Source of the DNA: Mycobacterium gordonae
GTDB lineage: Bacteria; Actinomycetota; Actinomycetes; Mycobacteriales; Mycobacteriaceae
DNA: 64,000 nt
Reading direction: 5' to 3'
Assembly: GCF_002101675.1 (NCBI RefSeq)
Contig: NZ_LQOY01000025.1
Coordinates: forward strand, 1 to 64,000
A program made the position numbers and the translations under genes. Under the pieces are notes generated by a model, which worked only from the letters and a program-made list of their open reading frames with translations, searched no databases and was not told where the DNA came from. Shown here in pieces: positions 43,428-54,883 of the stretch (within the stretch, counting starts at the first letter, position 1; each line of letters begins with the position of its first letter).

Positions 43428-45175
43428 ACGGTCACGTCCAGCCGCTTGAACCCGTCGCTGCGGTATCGCTCAACGCAGGCCGACCGTCGGATCTTGCCGC
43501 TGGTGGTGATGGGAATGGAGCCGGGGGACACCAAGACCAGATCGGCGACCCGCAGGCTGTGTGAGCGCGAAATCGCGGAGGTGACCTCACGTTTGACCGA
43601 GCGCAGCTTGAGCATCGCGTCCTCTGCCGAAGCGCCACGCCGTTTGAGCTCGATGATCGCCACCAGCTGCTCGGTGATGTCGTCCGGCACCGAGATCGCG
43701 GCGACCCTGCCGCCGGTGATCTCCTGGATCGTCGCCTCGATGTCGTCGGGGTAGTGGTTGCGGCCGTCGACGATGAGCAGGTCCTTGATGCGGCCCATGA
43801 TGAACAGCTCGCCTTCGGACAGCACGCCCAGATCCCCGGTGCGCAGCCACGGCCCTTCCGGGGTGCCCGGCGCCGGGTCGACGATGCGGGCGTTAAAGAT
43901 GCGGTTGGTCTGCTCGGGCTTCTGCCAGTAACCCAGGGCGACGTGGTCGCCGTGCACCCAGATCTCGCCGACGTCGCCGGACATGTTCTCGACCATGGTG
44001 TCGGGGTTGACGATCCGTACCGCAGACGGGTCGGGGCAGCCGTAGCTGATGAGTTCGGTGCCGACCGATCCTTCGGAGCCACAGCGTTTGGCCTGGCCTG
44101 CGGTCAGGTGTTCGTAGTCGAAGCGCACGGTGGTGGGTGCGGTCCCGGGTTCGGGTGCGGCCACGTATAACGTCGCTTCGGCCAGGCCGTAGGAGGGCCG
44201 CACCGCGGTGGGGCTCAGGTTGTACTTGGCGAATCGTTCGGTGAAACGCTTCACGGTCGCCACGTGGATTCGTTCGCTGCCGGAGACGATGCCGACCACG
44301 TCGCTCAGATCGAGGCCCGCCATGTCCTCGTCGGACGTTCGGCGCACGGCCAATTCGAAAGCGAAATTCGGCGCTGCGGAGAAAGGCGACGGGTTACTGG
44401 CAAGCAGTTGCATCCAGCAGGCCGGGCGGCGCAGAAATGCCATGGGGCTCAGCAGCACCGCGCTGCGCTCGGCGACCATCGGTGCACAGATTCCGAGTAT
44501 CAGGCCCATGTCGTGGAAAAGGGGCAGCCACGACACCACGGTTCCGTTAGGAATTTTGGCCAGGTCCCCGAAATAGCCGTACAGGCTCTGCGTCACATTT
44601 GCGATGACATTCTTGTGCGACACAATGACACCGGCCGGCGTGCGGGTGGACCCGGATGTGTATTGGAGATAGGCCGCCCCACTGGCTGGCCGGGGGACGG
44701 CCGATAAGTCCCGGGGCGAGTCCAGATCGAGCAGATCGACTTCAATGATGAAGGGAGCGGACTGGCCGTTCTGTGCGGTCGCGTATTTCGTCACGTCACT
44801 CACCACGGACGACGTCGTGAGAATGGCGACCGGTTTGGAGTCGCGCAACACCGCGGAGACGCGGTCGTCGTGGATCCCATACTGCGGCGTCGACAATGGG
44901 ACGGCGATGAATCCGGCCTGCAGGGCGCCAAGGAATGCGATGACGTATTCCAAGCCCTGCGGGGCCAGAATCGCGACCCGGTCACCCGGCGCGCCACACA
45001 GCTTCAGTTCTTCGGCGATGACGCAAGCCCGCCCGTAAACCTGGGACCAGGTCAGCGTCTCAGCAAAGCCGTTCGGATCCAATCCGTAATCGATAAATGT
45101 GTACGCCGCGGTATCGGCCTGCTGATCGGCCCGCTGCTTCAGCAAAGCGGGTAGGGACCCGTCAGTCACCGGCAT
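43424..45175 (-). CDS. fadD26: Long-chain fatty acyl-AMP ligase FadD26
   Basis: 583 residues; activates the long-chain fatty acid starter as acyl-AMP and loads it onto the N-terminal carrier of PpsA. AMP-binding motif [15 protein letters not shown] near residue 175, [12 protein letters not shown] near 330, [19 protein letters not shown] near 450, and C-terminal ITTSGKIRR. Start ATG 45175 ([12 protein letters not shown]) with GGGAG about 10 bases upstream. It is the first gene of the long minus-strand operon; the 661-bp gap before it is the expected promoter region. It is a paralogue of FadD28 but shares the FadD26-specific sequence throughout. Confidence 0.95.
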   Translation of the reverse strand: MPVTDGSLPALLKQRADQQADTAAYTFIDYGLDPNGFAETLTWSQVYGRACVIAEELKLCGAPGDRVAILAPQGLEYVIAFLGALQAGFIAVPLSTPQYGIHDDRVSAVLRDSKPVAILTTSSVVSDVTKYATAQNGQSAPFIIEVDLLDLDSPRDLSAVPRPASGAAYLQYTSGSTRTPAGVIVSHKNVIANVTQSLYGYFGDLAKIPNGTVVSWLPLFHDMGLILGICAPMVAERSAVLLSPMAFLRRPACWMQLLASNPSPFSAAPNFAFELAVRRTSDEDMAGLDLSDVVGIVSGSERIHVATVKRFTERFAKYNLSPTAVRPSYGLAEATLYVAAPEPGTAPTTVRFDYEHLTAGQAKRCGSEGSVGTELISYGCPDPSAVRIVNPDTMVENMSGDVGEIWVHGDHVALGYWQKPEQTNRIFNARIVDPAPGTPEGPWLRTGDLGVLSEGELFIMGRIKDLLIVDGRNHYPDDIEATIQEITGGRVAAISVPDDITEQLVAIIELKRRGASAEDAMLKLRSVKREVTSAISRSHSLRVADLVLVSPGSIPITTSGKIRRSACVERYRSDGFKRLDVTV

Positions 45176-45836
45176 CGCTTTACACTCCCGTTCGAACGTT
45201 TGCCCTTGTGCACTATTGCGGCCTCACTTCGCAAGAAGTGGGGCCGCATAGCGGTGCGTCCAGTGCCGAAAAACCGCACGCTTGAGTTGCCTAGTCCGCG
45301 TCGACGATTACTTCCGTCCCCACCGAAGCACCACTGTGTGCCGCCTGATGATCGCCCCTGGACTAATTCCGCTCCCCAAACAACTAGTCGCGTGTTCAAC
45401 GGTAATCATCTCCCGGTACGGGCGGGGGCATTATTGGAAAATCCACACGCATCCCACAGCGATCGCAGAGGTCCGTCGCTTTGCGGCGCAGTTGGCTGAT
45501 CTGCGCTGAATCTTATTCACTCCTGCCAGGTACTGTGACTGATGTGACTTGTGATACATCGGTGGCAGATGTTGGTGTCGTGAGTTCTGAGCCTGATGTT
45601 CTCGATCCCGCTACCGGCCGATTTTTGGGACCGGCGTCCCGTTGTGACGAGAGTAACACCTCGGATGCGGGTGGCCGGACGGCTTCTGTTGGATCGGCGC
45701 CGGCCGCCCGGCTCGCACAACTGCGGGCCGCAGCGGGCAGTGGGGTCGCTGCCGGTGCGGGTGTACTTTGCCACCGGGGTATCGGTCGTGAAGAGATAGC
45801 CGTCATGCGCAGGCCGTCCTGACTGCACGGCTAAGT
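45176..45836. other. 661-bp intergenic region tesA-fadD26, no firm gene
   Basis: Presumed promoter and leader region of the fadD26-pps operon. It is less GC-rich than its surroundings, notably 45340-45560. It holds a hairpin (45218-45247), a CGTTCGAACG palindrome at 45189-45198 just before the fadD26 ribosome binding site, and three closely spaced TGTGA copies (45534, 45543, 45550). Several open frames cross it, but none has a good start, conserved-looking product or ribosome binding site. M. tuberculosis annotates a small hypothetical gene (Rv2929) at this place; I cannot match it here. Confidence 0.6.
45218..45247 (-). promoter_or_regulatory. Stem-loop in the presumed fadD26 5' leader
   Basis: Inverted repeat GCGGCCTCACTTC / GAAGTGGGGCCGC: 13-bp stem with one non-Watson-Crick position and a 4-base loop, ending 43 bp before the fadD26 ATG. 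It has no T-tract and so does not look like a terminator. If transcription starts upstream, it sits in the leader RNA and could affect mRNA stability or translation. Confidence 0.55.
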
Positions 45837-47569
<1,733 letters not shown>

Positions 47570-47623
47570 CCCCCGGCGGCCATAAGCAGTGGACCTGGGC
47601 GCTGCGCGCCGTAGGATTCCCGT

Positions 47624-48220
47624 ATGGCAAGGCAGCACGGCCAGACGGCGCAGCGACGCGCCATCACACCGTTGACCATCGACGTCGCCCGGCTGGGCAG
47701 ACGGCCCGGTTCCATGTTCGAGATTCATGACACTGTGGACAGCCCTTTGCGCATCGGTGTGGAGCTGATCGCCATCCGGCCCGGTGCGCCGTTGGCCCTG
47801 GACCTGCGAGTGGAGTCGGTGTCCGAAGGCGTGCTGGTGACGGGCACGGTGGACGCTCCGACCTCAGGCGAGTGCTCCCGGTGTCTGTCGCCGATCCAGG
47901 GGCGGGTGCAGGTTGGGCTGACCGAGCTGTTCGCCTATCCGGACAGCGCCACCGAGGCCACCACCGAGGAAGACGAGGTGGGCCACGTCGTCGACCAGAC
48001 GATCAACCTCGAGCAACCGATCATCGATGCCGTTGGCCTTGAGCTGCCTTTCTCACCGGTGTGTTCGCCCGATTGCCCGGGACTGTGCCCGCAGTGCGGG
48101 GTGTCGCTCGCCGCTGAGCCCGGCCATCAGCACGAACAGTTCGACCCGAGGTGGGCCAAGCTGGCTCAGATGTTGCCGGATCGGGACGACCAGGGCACCG
48201 AACAGCGAGGTGAGCAGTGA
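47624..48220 (+). CDS. DUF177/YceD-family protein
   Basis: 198 residues. DUF177 (YceD) members are linked to ribosome/23S rRNA metabolism and usually sit next to rpmF; here, as in other mycobacteria (Rv2926c), the neighbour is rnc. Conserved segments: [18 protein letters not shown], the GECSRC motif near residue 85, and a Cys cluster [13 protein letters not shown] near 150 that could bind zinc. Its stop overlaps the rnc GTG (GTGA), so the two are probably translated together. The exact molecular role in mycobacteria is not established. Confidence 0.8.
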   Translation: MARQHGQTAQRRAITPLTIDVARLGRRPGSMFEIHDTVDSPLRIGVELIAIRPGAPLALDLRVESVSEGVLVTGTVDAPTSGECSRCLSPIQGRVQVGLTELFAYPDSATEATTEEDEVGHVVDQTINLEQPIIDAVGLELPFSPVCSPDCPGLCPQCGVSLAAEPGHQHEQFDPRWAKLAQMLPDRDDQGTEQRGEQ

Positions 48221-48942
48221 CCCAGTCGCGACAGACACTGCTCGACGCTCTCGGGGTCGATCTCGCGGACGAGCTGCTCTCACTGGCGCTGACGCATCGT
48301 AGCTACGCCTACGAGAACGGTGGGTTGCCCACCAACGAGCGGCTGGAGTTCCTCGGCGACGCGGTGCTGGGGCTGACCATCACCGATGAGCTGTATCACC
48401 GGCACCCCGACCGTTCCGAAGGTGACCTGGCCAAACTGCGCGCCAGCGTCGTCAACACCCACGCACTCGCCGATGTAGCACGCACCCTGACCGAGGAGGG
48501 ACTGGGTGCATACGTGCTGCTGGGCCGCGGCGAAGCAAACACCGGCGGCGCCGACAAGTCCAGCATCCTGGCGGACGGGATGGAATCCCTGCTGGGAGCG
48601 ATCTACCTGCAGCACGGAATCGAGGTGGCGCGCGAAGCGATCCTGCGGCTGTTCGGCCCGTTACTGGACGCGGCGCCGACGCTGGGTGCCGGACTGGACT
48701 GGAAGACCAGCCTGCAGGAGCTGACCGCGGCTCGTGCCCTGGGGCCGCCGTCGTACCTGGTGACTTCCACCGGCCCCGACCACGACAAGGAGTTCACCGC
48801 GGTGGTCCTGGTCATGGAGACCGAATACGGGTCAGGGGTGGGGCGCTCCAAGAAGGAGGCCGAGCAGAAGGCCGCCTCAGCGGCGTATAAGGCGCTGGAA
48901 GCTGTGGAAGCGCTGAACACTGCGGAGAAATCGTCGGCGTGA
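48217..48942 (+). CDS. rnc: Ribonuclease III
   Basis: 241 residues. Double-strand-specific endoribonuclease that processes rRNA precursors and structured mRNAs. The RNase III signature [13 protein letters not shown] lies near residues 40-52 with the catalytic Glu and Asp; the second acidic cluster is [12 protein letters not shown] near 115. A C-terminal double-stranded RNA-binding domain ends with [21 protein letters not shown]. It starts at GTG 48217, overlapping the upstream stop. A 55-bp tandem repeat begins 8 bp after its stop. Confidence 0.96.
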   Translation: MTQSRQTLLDALGVDLADELLSLALTHRSYAYENGGLPTNERLEFLGDAVLGLTITDELYHRHPDRSEGDLAKLRASVVNTHALADVARTLTEEGLGAYVLLGRGEANTGGADKSSILADGMESLLGAIYLQHGIEVAREAILRLFGPLLDAAPTLGAGLDWKTSLQELTAARALGPPSYLVTSTGPDHDKEFTAVVLVMETEYGSGVGRSKKEAEQKAASAAYKALEAVEALNTAEKSSA

Positions 48943-48950
48943 CGCAGTTG

Positions 48951-49163
48951 ATGGTGCTGACCCGCTGCGCCCGGCTTCGCCGCGCTTGCGATCATCACGG
49001 GTCCGATGGTGCTGACCCGCTGCGCCCGGCTTCGCCGCGCTTGCGATCATCACGGGTCCGATGGTGCTTACCCGCTGCGCCCGGCTTCGCCGCGCTTGCG
49101 ATCATCACGGGTTCGATGGTGCTGACCCGCTGCGCCCGGCTTCGCCGCGCTTGCGATCATCAC
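48951..49163. repeat. 55-bp tandem repeat, 3.9 copies (VNTR candidate)
   Basis: Copies begin at 48951, 49006, 49061 and 49116 (exact 55-bp period). The first three are full length with one or two base changes; the fourth is cut after 48 bp, three bases before the fpg start codon. The unit is very GC-rich and contains CGCCCGGCTTCGCCGCGC. It supplies everything upstream of fpg, leaving no recognisable ribosome binding site. Since 55 is not a multiple of 3, the open frame across it is not a gene. Confidence 0.92.
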
Positions 49164-49166
49164 TAG

Positions 49167-50039
49167 ATGCCCGAGCTGCCTGAAGTCGAGGTGGTGCGGC
49201 GCGGTCTGCAGACCCACGTGGTGGGCAAGACGATCACCGGTGTCCGGGTTCACCATCCCCGCGCCGTGCGTCGGCACGAAGCCGGCCCTGCGGATCTGGC
49301 GGCGCGCCTTCTCGACGCCCGCATCACCGGAACCGATCGGCGCGGCAAGTACATGTGGCTGACCCTGGGTACCGGAGATGATGAAGAGGCCGAGCCTGAC
49401 ATGGCGCTCGTCGTACACCTGGGCATGAGTGGGCAGATGTTGCTGGGCGTGGTGCCGCGGGCGGAGCACGTCCGGATATCCGCGTTGCTGGACGACGGGA
49501 CGGTGCTCAGCTTCGCCGACCAGCGAACCTTCGGCGGGTGGATGCTGGCCGACCTGGTGGCCATCGATGGCAGCGTGGTTCCCGAACCCGTCGCACACCT
49601 GGCCCGTGATCCGCTCGACCCCCGATTTGACACCCAAGCCGTTGTTAATGTGTTGCGGCGCAAGTACTCCGAGATCAAGCGTCAGTTGCTGGATCAACAG
49701 GTCGTCTCGGGGATCGGCAACATCTACGCTGACGAGGCGCTGTGGCGGGCCAAGGTCAACGGCGCGCGGATCGCCGCCAGTCTGTCGCGGCCCAAGCTGA
49801 CGGCCGTGCTGGACGCCGCGGCCGAAGTGATGCGCGAGGCGCTGGCGAAGGGTGGCACGTCGTTCGATTCGCTGTACGTCAACGTCAACGGCGAATCGGG
49901 CTACTTCGATCGTTCGCTGGACGCCTACGGCCGGGAAGGCGAGAACTGCCGTCGGTGCGGAGCGGTGATGCGCCGGGAGAAGTTCATGAACCGCTCCTCG
50001 TTCTACTGCCCGCGATGTCAGCCGAGGCCCCGGGGTTAG
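49167..50039 (+). CDS. fpg: Formamidopyrimidine-DNA glycosylase (MutM/Fpg)
   Basis: 290 residues. Bifunctional base-excision repair enzyme removing 8-oxoguanine and formamidopyrimidines with AP-lyase activity. The N-terminus PELPEVE gives catalytic Pro2 and Glu3. The H2TH segment with [18 protein letters not shown] is near residue 175. The C-terminal zinc finger has Cys pairs CRRC and CPRC near residues 262 and 285. The start at 49167 is fixed by the invariant MPELPE, although there is no Shine-Dalgarno sequence because a tandem repeat abuts the ATG. Downstream lies a repeated hairpin element. Confidence 0.96.
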   Translation: MPELPEVEVVRRGLQTHVVGKTITGVRVHHPRAVRRHEAGPADLAARLLDARITGTDRRGKYMWLTLGTGDDEEAEPDMALVVHLGMSGQMLLGVVPRAEHVRISALLDDGTVLSFADQRTFGGWMLADLVAIDGSVVPEPVAHLARDPLDPRFDTQAVVNVLRRKYSEIKRQLLDQQVVSGIGNIYADEALWRAKVNGARIAASLSRPKLTAVLDAAAEVMREALAKGGTSFDSLYVNVNGESGYFDRSLDAYGREGENCRRCGAVMRREKFMNRSSFYCPRCQPRPRG

Positions 50040-50047
50040 CGGCCGGT

Positions 50048-50300
50048 CCCCAGCTTGGTGAGCGTCCGCGTGTTGCCGGGGACACGCCGTTGCGGCTGGC
50101 ATTTTGCGGACGCTCGCGACGTGGGGTGTTGGGCCGCTCGACCCCCAGCTTGGTGAGCGTCCGCGTGTTGCCGGGGACACGCCGTTGCGGCTGGCATTTT
50201 GCGGACGCTCGCGAACTGCGGCCGCACCCCGCTCGCGACGAGGGTGCGCTCCGGTACGTCGACACGCCGCTGCGGCCGGCATTTGGTGCATGCTCGGCGC
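50048..50300. repeat. Repeated 72-bp hairpin element (two near-identical copies, one degenerate)
   Basis: Copy 1 is 50048-50119, copy 2 is 50143-50214, offset 95 bp and practically identical. Each is bounded by GAGCGTCCGC and its complement GCGGACGCTC, so each could fold into a hairpin with a loop of about 36 bases. A third, diverged copy occupies roughly 50236-50300. They fill the fpg/OsmC-gene gap. They resemble interspersed, non-coding mycobacterial repeats; no transposase is linked. Confidence 0.82.
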
Positions 50301-50335
50301 ACGGCCACAGAACCGCACCCAGTAAAAAGGGACCC

Positions 50336-50743
50336 ATGACGGAACTCTGGGTGGAGCGCACCGGCACGCGCCGGTACACCGGTCGAAGCTCGCGTGGGGC
50401 GCAGGTGCTGATCGGCGGCGAGGACGTCGACGGCGTGTTCACTCCTGGTGAGTTGATGAAGATCGCACTCGCCGCGTGCAGTGGGATGTCCAGCGATCAG
50501 CCACTGGCCCGCCGCCTCGGGGACGACTACCGGGCGGTGGTCAAAGTGTCAGGCGCCGCGGATCGGGACAACGAAATCTATCCCTTGCTCGAGGAGAAAC
50601 TCGAGCTGGACCTGTCCGGCCTGACGCAGCAGGAGAAGGAGCGCCTGATCACGGTCGTCAACCGGGCCATCGACGCGGTCTGCACCGTCGGGCGCACCTT
50701 GAAGGCCGGAACAAGCGTCACGTTCGAGGTGGTCGATGCCTGA
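50336..50743 (+). CDS. OsmC-like peroxiredoxin-type protein (Rv2923c-like)
   Basis: 135 residues. OsmC/Ohr proteins are thiol peroxidases for organic hydroperoxides. The two family cysteines are present, in AACSGMS (Cys48) and in AVCTVGRTL (about Cys115), in the usual context, so peroxidase activity is plausible. The specific substrate cannot be told. The ATG at 50336 is preceded by AAAAAGG. Its 3' end overlaps acyP by 8 bp, so the two are likely co-translated. Confidence 0.85.
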   Translation: MTELWVERTGTRRYTGRSSRGAQVLIGGEDVDGVFTPGELMKIALAACSGMSSDQPLARRLGDDYRAVVKVSGAADRDNEIYPLLEEKLELDLSGLTQQEKERLITVVNRAIDAVCTVGRTLKAGTSVTFEVVDA

Positions 50744-51011
50744 GGTGCGGTTGACGGCCTGGGTGCACGGTCACGTCCAGGGCGTGGGATTTCGTTGGTG
50801 GACCCGTTGTCGGGCACTGGAGCAGGGTCTGACGGGCTATGCGGCCAACCAGGCCGACGGCCGGGTGCTGGTGGTCGCCAACGGGCCGCGCGAAGCGGGC
50901 GAACGGCTGCTCGAACTGCTACGGGGTGACAGCACGCCGGGCCGGGTGGACAAGGTGGTCGCCGACTGGTCAGAGCCCACCGAGGAGTTCACCGGTTTCG
51001 TGGAGCGTTGA
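50736..51011 (+). CDS. acyP: Acylphosphatase
   Basis: 91 residues, the normal size for the family. Hydrolyses the carboxyl-phosphate bond of acyl phosphates. Signature VHGHVQGVGFRWW near residues 10-22 with the phosphate-binding Arg20, and the catalytic Asn38 in GYAANQADGRV. The ATG at 50736 overlaps the upstream stop by 8 bp. It precedes smc by 123 bp, the same order as in M. tuberculosis (Rv2922A). Confidence 0.95.
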   Translation: MPEVRLTAWVHGHVQGVGFRWWTRCRALEQGLTGYAANQADGRVLVVANGPREAGERLLELLRGDSTPGRVDKVVADWSEPTEEFTGFVER

Positions 51012-51134
51012 CGCCTGGTGCGGATGGGGTCAGAGCGACCCGATTGGCCAGGGGTGTGAAAGGGGTTGAAGACCCTCCTCTGACACGCCCCGAGCGGGAA
51101 GACGCGAACGCCCGCACCGGTAATCTGGCCCCTC

Positions 51135-54100
51135 GTGTACCTCAAGAGTCTGACGCTCAAGGGCTTCAAGTCCTTCGCCGCGCCAACGACTCTGCGTTTC
51201 GAGCCGGGCATCACCGCTGTCGTCGGGCCCAACGGATCGGGCAAGTCCAACGTGGTCGACGCGCTGGCCTGGGTAATGGGGGAGCAGGGCGCCAAGACCC
51301 TGCGTGGCGGGAAAATGGAAGACGTCATCTTCGCCGGGACCTCGTCGCGCGCGCCCCTGGGCCGGGCTGAGGTGACTGTCACCATCGACAACTCCGACAA
51401 TGCGCTGCCGATCGACTACTCCGAGGTCTCGATCACCCGCCGGATGTTCCGTGACGGCGCCAGCGAGTACGAAATCAACGGCAGCGGTTGCCGTTTGATG
51501 GATGTGCAGGAGCTGCTGAGTGACTCTGGGATCGGCCGCGAGATGCACGTCATCGTCGGCCAGGGCAAGTTGGACGAAATCCTGCAATCGCGTCCCGAAG
51601 ACCGTCGGGCGTTCATCGAAGAAGCCGCGGGCGTTCTCAAACACCGCAAGCGCAAGGAAAAGGCGCTGCGCAAGCTCGACGCGATGGCCGCGAACCTGGC
51701 CCGCCTCAACGACCTCACCACCGAACTGCGACGCCAACTCAAACCGCTGGGCCGCCAGGCCGAGGTGGCTCGTCGCGCTCAGACCATCCAGGCCGACCTG
51801 CGTGACGCCCGCCTACGGCTGGCCGCCGACGACCTGGTCAACCGGCGCTCCGAGCGGCAGGCCATCTTCGACACCGAGACCACCATGCGGCGCGAGCACG
51901 ACGAGGCCGCCGCCCGTCTGTCGGTGGCTTCCGAGGAGCTGGCCGCGCACGAGGAATCGCTGACCGAGCTGTCGCAACGCGCCGAGGCGATACAGCAGAC
52001 GTGGTTCCGGTTGTCGGCCCTTGCCGAACGGGTCGGCGCGACTGTGCGCATCGCCAGTGAACGCGCCCACCACCTCGATATCGAGCCGTCGAGGACCAGC
52101 GACACCGACCCCGATGCGCTGGAAGCGGAGGCCGAGCAGGTGGCACTCTTCGAAGAGCAGCTGCTGGCCGAACTGGCCGAGGCCCGCACCCGACTGGACG
52201 CGGCGCGGGCCGAGTTGGCCGAGCGGGAGCGTCGTGCGGTGGAAGCCGACAGGGCGCACCTGGCGGCGGTCCGCGCGGAAGCCGACCGGCGGGAGGGCCT
52301 GGCCCGGCTTGCCGGCCAGGTAGAGACGATGCGGGCACGCGTTGAATCCATCGACGACAGCGTCGCGCGGCTGTCCGAGCGGATTGAGTACGCTGCCGCC
52401 CGGGTGCAGCAGACTCGTGCTGAATTCGAAGGAGTGCAGAGCCGGGTCGGTGAGCTGGACCAGGGTGAGGTCGGCCTCGACGATCAGCACGAGCGGACGA
52501 TGGCCGCGCTGCGCCTGACCGACGAACGCGTCACCGAACTGCAGGCCGCCGAGCGTGCCGCTGAACGGCAGGTGGCGTCGTTGCGGGCCCGTATCGACGC
52601 GCTGTCGGTGAGCTTGGAGCGCAAGGACGGCACCGCCTGGCTGGCGCGAAACCACAGTGCCGCAGGGCTTTTCGGTTCGGTCGCGGAACTGGTCAAGGTG
52701 CGATCGGGTTACGAGGCGGCGCTGGCCACGGTGCTGGGGTCGGCGGCCGACGGGTTGGCCGTGGATAGCTTGGGTGCCGCTCGAACCGCGGTCGCTGCAC
52801 TCAAACAGGCCGACGGCGGCCGCGCGGCGCTGGTGCTCGGCGATTGGCCGGCTTCGCCGCACCCGCCGATCAGCCTGCCCGGCGGGGCGGTGTGGGCGCT
52901 TGACATGGTCGAGGCGCCGCCGCGGTTGCGTGGGGCGATGGTGGCGATGCTGTCGGGTGTCGCGGTGGTCGGCGACCTGGGCGCGGCCCTGGATCTGGTC
53001 GCCGCCAATCCCCAGCTTCGGGCGGTGACACTCGACGGCGATCTGGTGGGTGCCGGCTGGGTGAGCGGCGGATCCGACCGCAAGGTGTCCACCCTGGAGA
53101 TCGCGTCGGAGATCGAGAAGGCGCGTGACGAACTGGCCGCCGCGGAGTTGCAGGTGGCGCAGCTGACCGCGGCGCTATCCGGCGCGCTGACCGAGCAGTC
53201 CGCCCGTCAGGACGCCGCGGAGCAGGCGCTGGCCGCCCTGAACGAGTCGGATACCGCGATCTCGGCGATGTACGACCAGCTCGGCCGGTTGGGGCAGGAA
53301 GCCCGGACGGCCGAAGAGGAGTGGAGCCGGCTGCTGGCGCAGCGCGAGGAGCTGGAAGCCGGGCGGGCGCGGACCCTCGACGAGGTCGTGGAACTCGAGA
53401 CCCGGTTACGCAATGCCCAAGAGACGGAGCACGTCCAACACGCCGAGCCGGACAACCGGCAGGAGATCGCGGCTGCCGCGGACGAGGCCCGCAGCTTCGA
53501 GGTCGAGGCCCGGCTGACCGTGCGTACCGCCGAGGAGCGGGCCAACGCGGTCCGGGGACGGGCCGATTCGCTGCGTCGCGCGGCGGCGGCCGAACGGGAG
53601 GCGCGTATCCGGGCCGAACAGGCGGCGGCGGCTCGGCTGCGTGCCGCGGCGGTGGCCGCAGCCGTGGCCGAGTCGGGTCGCCTGCTGGCCTGGCGGCTCA
53701 ACCGGGTCGTGGACGCGGCGTCGTTGATGCGCGACGAGTTGGCCGCCGAGCGGCAGCAGCGGGCTGCGGCGATGGCCGCGGTACGCGAAGAAACCAACCA
53801 GCTGAGCGCTCGGGTGGCAGCCCTCACCGATTCGCTGCACCGCGACGAAGTGGCGAACGCACAGGCGGCGCTGCGGATCGAGCAGCTCGAGCAGATGATT
53901 CTGGAGCAGTTCGGGATGGCACCGACCGACCTGATCGCCGAATACGGCCCTGATGTCCCGCTGCCGCCGACCGAGCTGGAGATGTCCGAGTTCGAACAGG
54001 CCCGTGAGCGGGGCGAGCAGGTCGTCGCCCCGGCCCCGATGCCGTTCGACCGCATGACCCAGGAACGGCGGGCCAAACGCGCCGAGCGGGAGCTCAACGA

Positions 54101-54734
54101 GCTGGGCCGGGTCAACCCGCTTGCCCTCGAGGAGTTTGCTGCCCTGGAGGAACGCTACAACTTCCTGTCCACCCAGCTCGAGGATGTCAAGGCCGCCCGC
54201 AAAGATCTCCTCGACGTCGTCGCGGACGTCGATGCCCGCATCCTGCAGGTGTTCAGCGAAGCGTTCGTCGACGTCGAGCGCGAATTTCAGACGGTGTTCA
54301 CCACGCTTTTCCCCGGTGGCGAGGGGCGCCTGCGGCTGACTCAGCCCGACGACATGCTCACCACCGGCATCGAGGTCGAGGCCCGCCCACCGGGCAAGAA
54401 AGTCACCCGGCTGTCTTTGCTCTCCGGTGGCGAGAAGGCGTTGACGGCGGTGGCGATGCTGGTCGCCATCTTCAGGGCCCGGCCCTCGCCCTTCTACATC
54501 ATGGACGAAGTCGAGGCCGCGCTCGACGACACCAACCTGCGCCGGCTGATCAGCCTGTTCGAGATGCTGCGGGACCGTTCGCAGCTGATCATCATCACCC
54601 ACCAGAAGCCCACCATGGAGGTGGCCGACGCGCTGTATGGGGTGACGATGCAGGGCGACGGAATCACCGCCGTCATCTCGCAACGCATTCGCGGTCAGCA
54701 GGTGGACCGGCTGGTGGCTAATAGCTCCCATTGA
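51135..54734 (+). CDS. smc: Chromosome segregation protein SMC
   Basis: 1199 residues. Chromosome-condensing ATPase that works with ScpA/ScpB. Walker A GPNGSGKS is at residues 31-38. Two long coiled-coil arms flank a hinge at roughly 500-660 ([14 protein letters not shown] and following). The C-terminal head has the [13 protein letters not shown] signature and Walker [13 protein letters not shown]. It starts at GTG 51135. In M. tuberculosis ftsY follows directly; here two extra genes intervene. Confidence 0.96.
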   Translation: MYLKSLTLKGFKSFAAPTTLRFEPGITAVVGPNGSGKSNVVDALAWVMGEQGAKTLRGGKMEDVIFAGTSSRAPLGRAEVTVTIDNSDNALPIDYSEVSITRRMFRDGASEYEINGSGCRLMDVQELLSDSGIGREMHVIVGQGKLDEILQSRPEDRRAFIEEAAGVLKHRKRKEKALRKLDAMAANLARLNDLTTELRRQLKPLGRQAEVARRAQTIQADLRDARLRLAADDLVNRRSERQAIFDTETTMRREHDEAAARLSVASEELAAHEESLTELSQRAEAIQQTWFRLSALAERVGATVRIASERAHHLDIEPSRTSDTDPDALEAEAEQVALFEEQLLAELAEARTRLDAARAELAERERRAVEADRAHLAAVRAEADRREGLARLAGQVETMRARVESIDDSVARLSERIEYAAARVQQTRAEFEGVQSRVGELDQGEVGLDDQHERTMAALRLTDERVTELQAAERAAERQVASLRARIDALSVSLERKDGTAWLARNHSAAGLFGSVAELVKVRSGYEAALATVLGSAADGLAVDSLGAARTAVAALKQADGGRAALVLGDWPASPHPPISLPGGAVWALDMVEAPPRLRGAMVAMLSGVAVVGDLGAALDLVAANPQLRAVTLDGDLVGAGWVSGGSDRKVSTLEIASEIEKARDELAAAELQVAQLTAALSGALTEQSARQDAAEQALAALNESDTAISAMYDQLGRLGQEARTAEEEWSRLLAQREELEAGRARTLDEVVELETRLRNAQETEHVQHAEPDNRQEIAAAADEARSFEVEARLTVRTAEERANAVRGRADSLRRAAAAEREARIRAEQAAAARLRAAAVAAAVAESGRLLAWRLNRVVDAASLMRDELAAERQQRAAAMAAVREETNQLSARVAALTDSLHRDEVANAQAALRIEQLEQMILEQFGMAPTDLIAEYGPDVPLPPTELEMSEFEQARERGEQVVAPAPMPFDRMTQERRAKRAERELNELGRVNPLALEEFAALEERYNFLSTQLEDVKAARKDLLDVVADVDARILQVFSEAFVDVEREFQTVFTTLFPGGEGRLRLTQPDDMLTTGIEVEARPPGKKVTRLSLLSGGEKALTAVAMLVAIFRARPSPFYIMDEVEAALDDTNLRRLISLFEMLRDRSQLIIITHQKPTMEVADALYGVTMQGDGITAVISQRIRGQQVDRLVANSSH

Positions 54735-54812
54735 CCGCCCGGCTGAGCATGCGCCCGCCAGCAGTTTCGCCGATGCCCATCTGAAGGGCCAGCCGCACGA
54801 AGCCCCCGTTTG

Positions 54813-54852
54813 TCTGAGGGAATCTTCAGAACCGAGGTAGACTACGGTTCTG
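54813..54852. promoter_or_regulatory. Operator-like inverted repeats upstream of the TetR gene
   Basis: Two overlapping palindromic elements: TCTGAGGGAATCTTCAGA at 54813-54830, sharing ATCTTCA with the motif in front of the hydrolase gene, and CAGAACCG-10 bp-CGGTTCTG at 54827-54852. They lie 32-71 bp upstream of the GTG start of the TetR gene, where autoregulation would be expected. Which of the two the regulator binds cannot be decided by eye. Confidence 0.5.
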
Positions 54853-54883
54853 CGTTTTCCGCCGGAGACAGGGGAGACCACGA

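Noticed and set aside
45481-45822. 113-codon plus-strand frame between fadD26 and tesA, and a 77-codon minus-strand frame at 45166-45399
   Set aside because: No ribosome binding site, atypical starts and no recognisable product; a counterpart of Rv2929 could not be confirmed.
48939-49166. 75-codon open frame between rnc and fpg
   Set aside because: It consists entirely of the 55-bp tandem repeat, whose period is not a multiple of three, so no protein repeat is maintained.
50048-50300. Insertion sequence
   Set aside because: No transposase frame and no target-site duplication; only short repeated hairpins.
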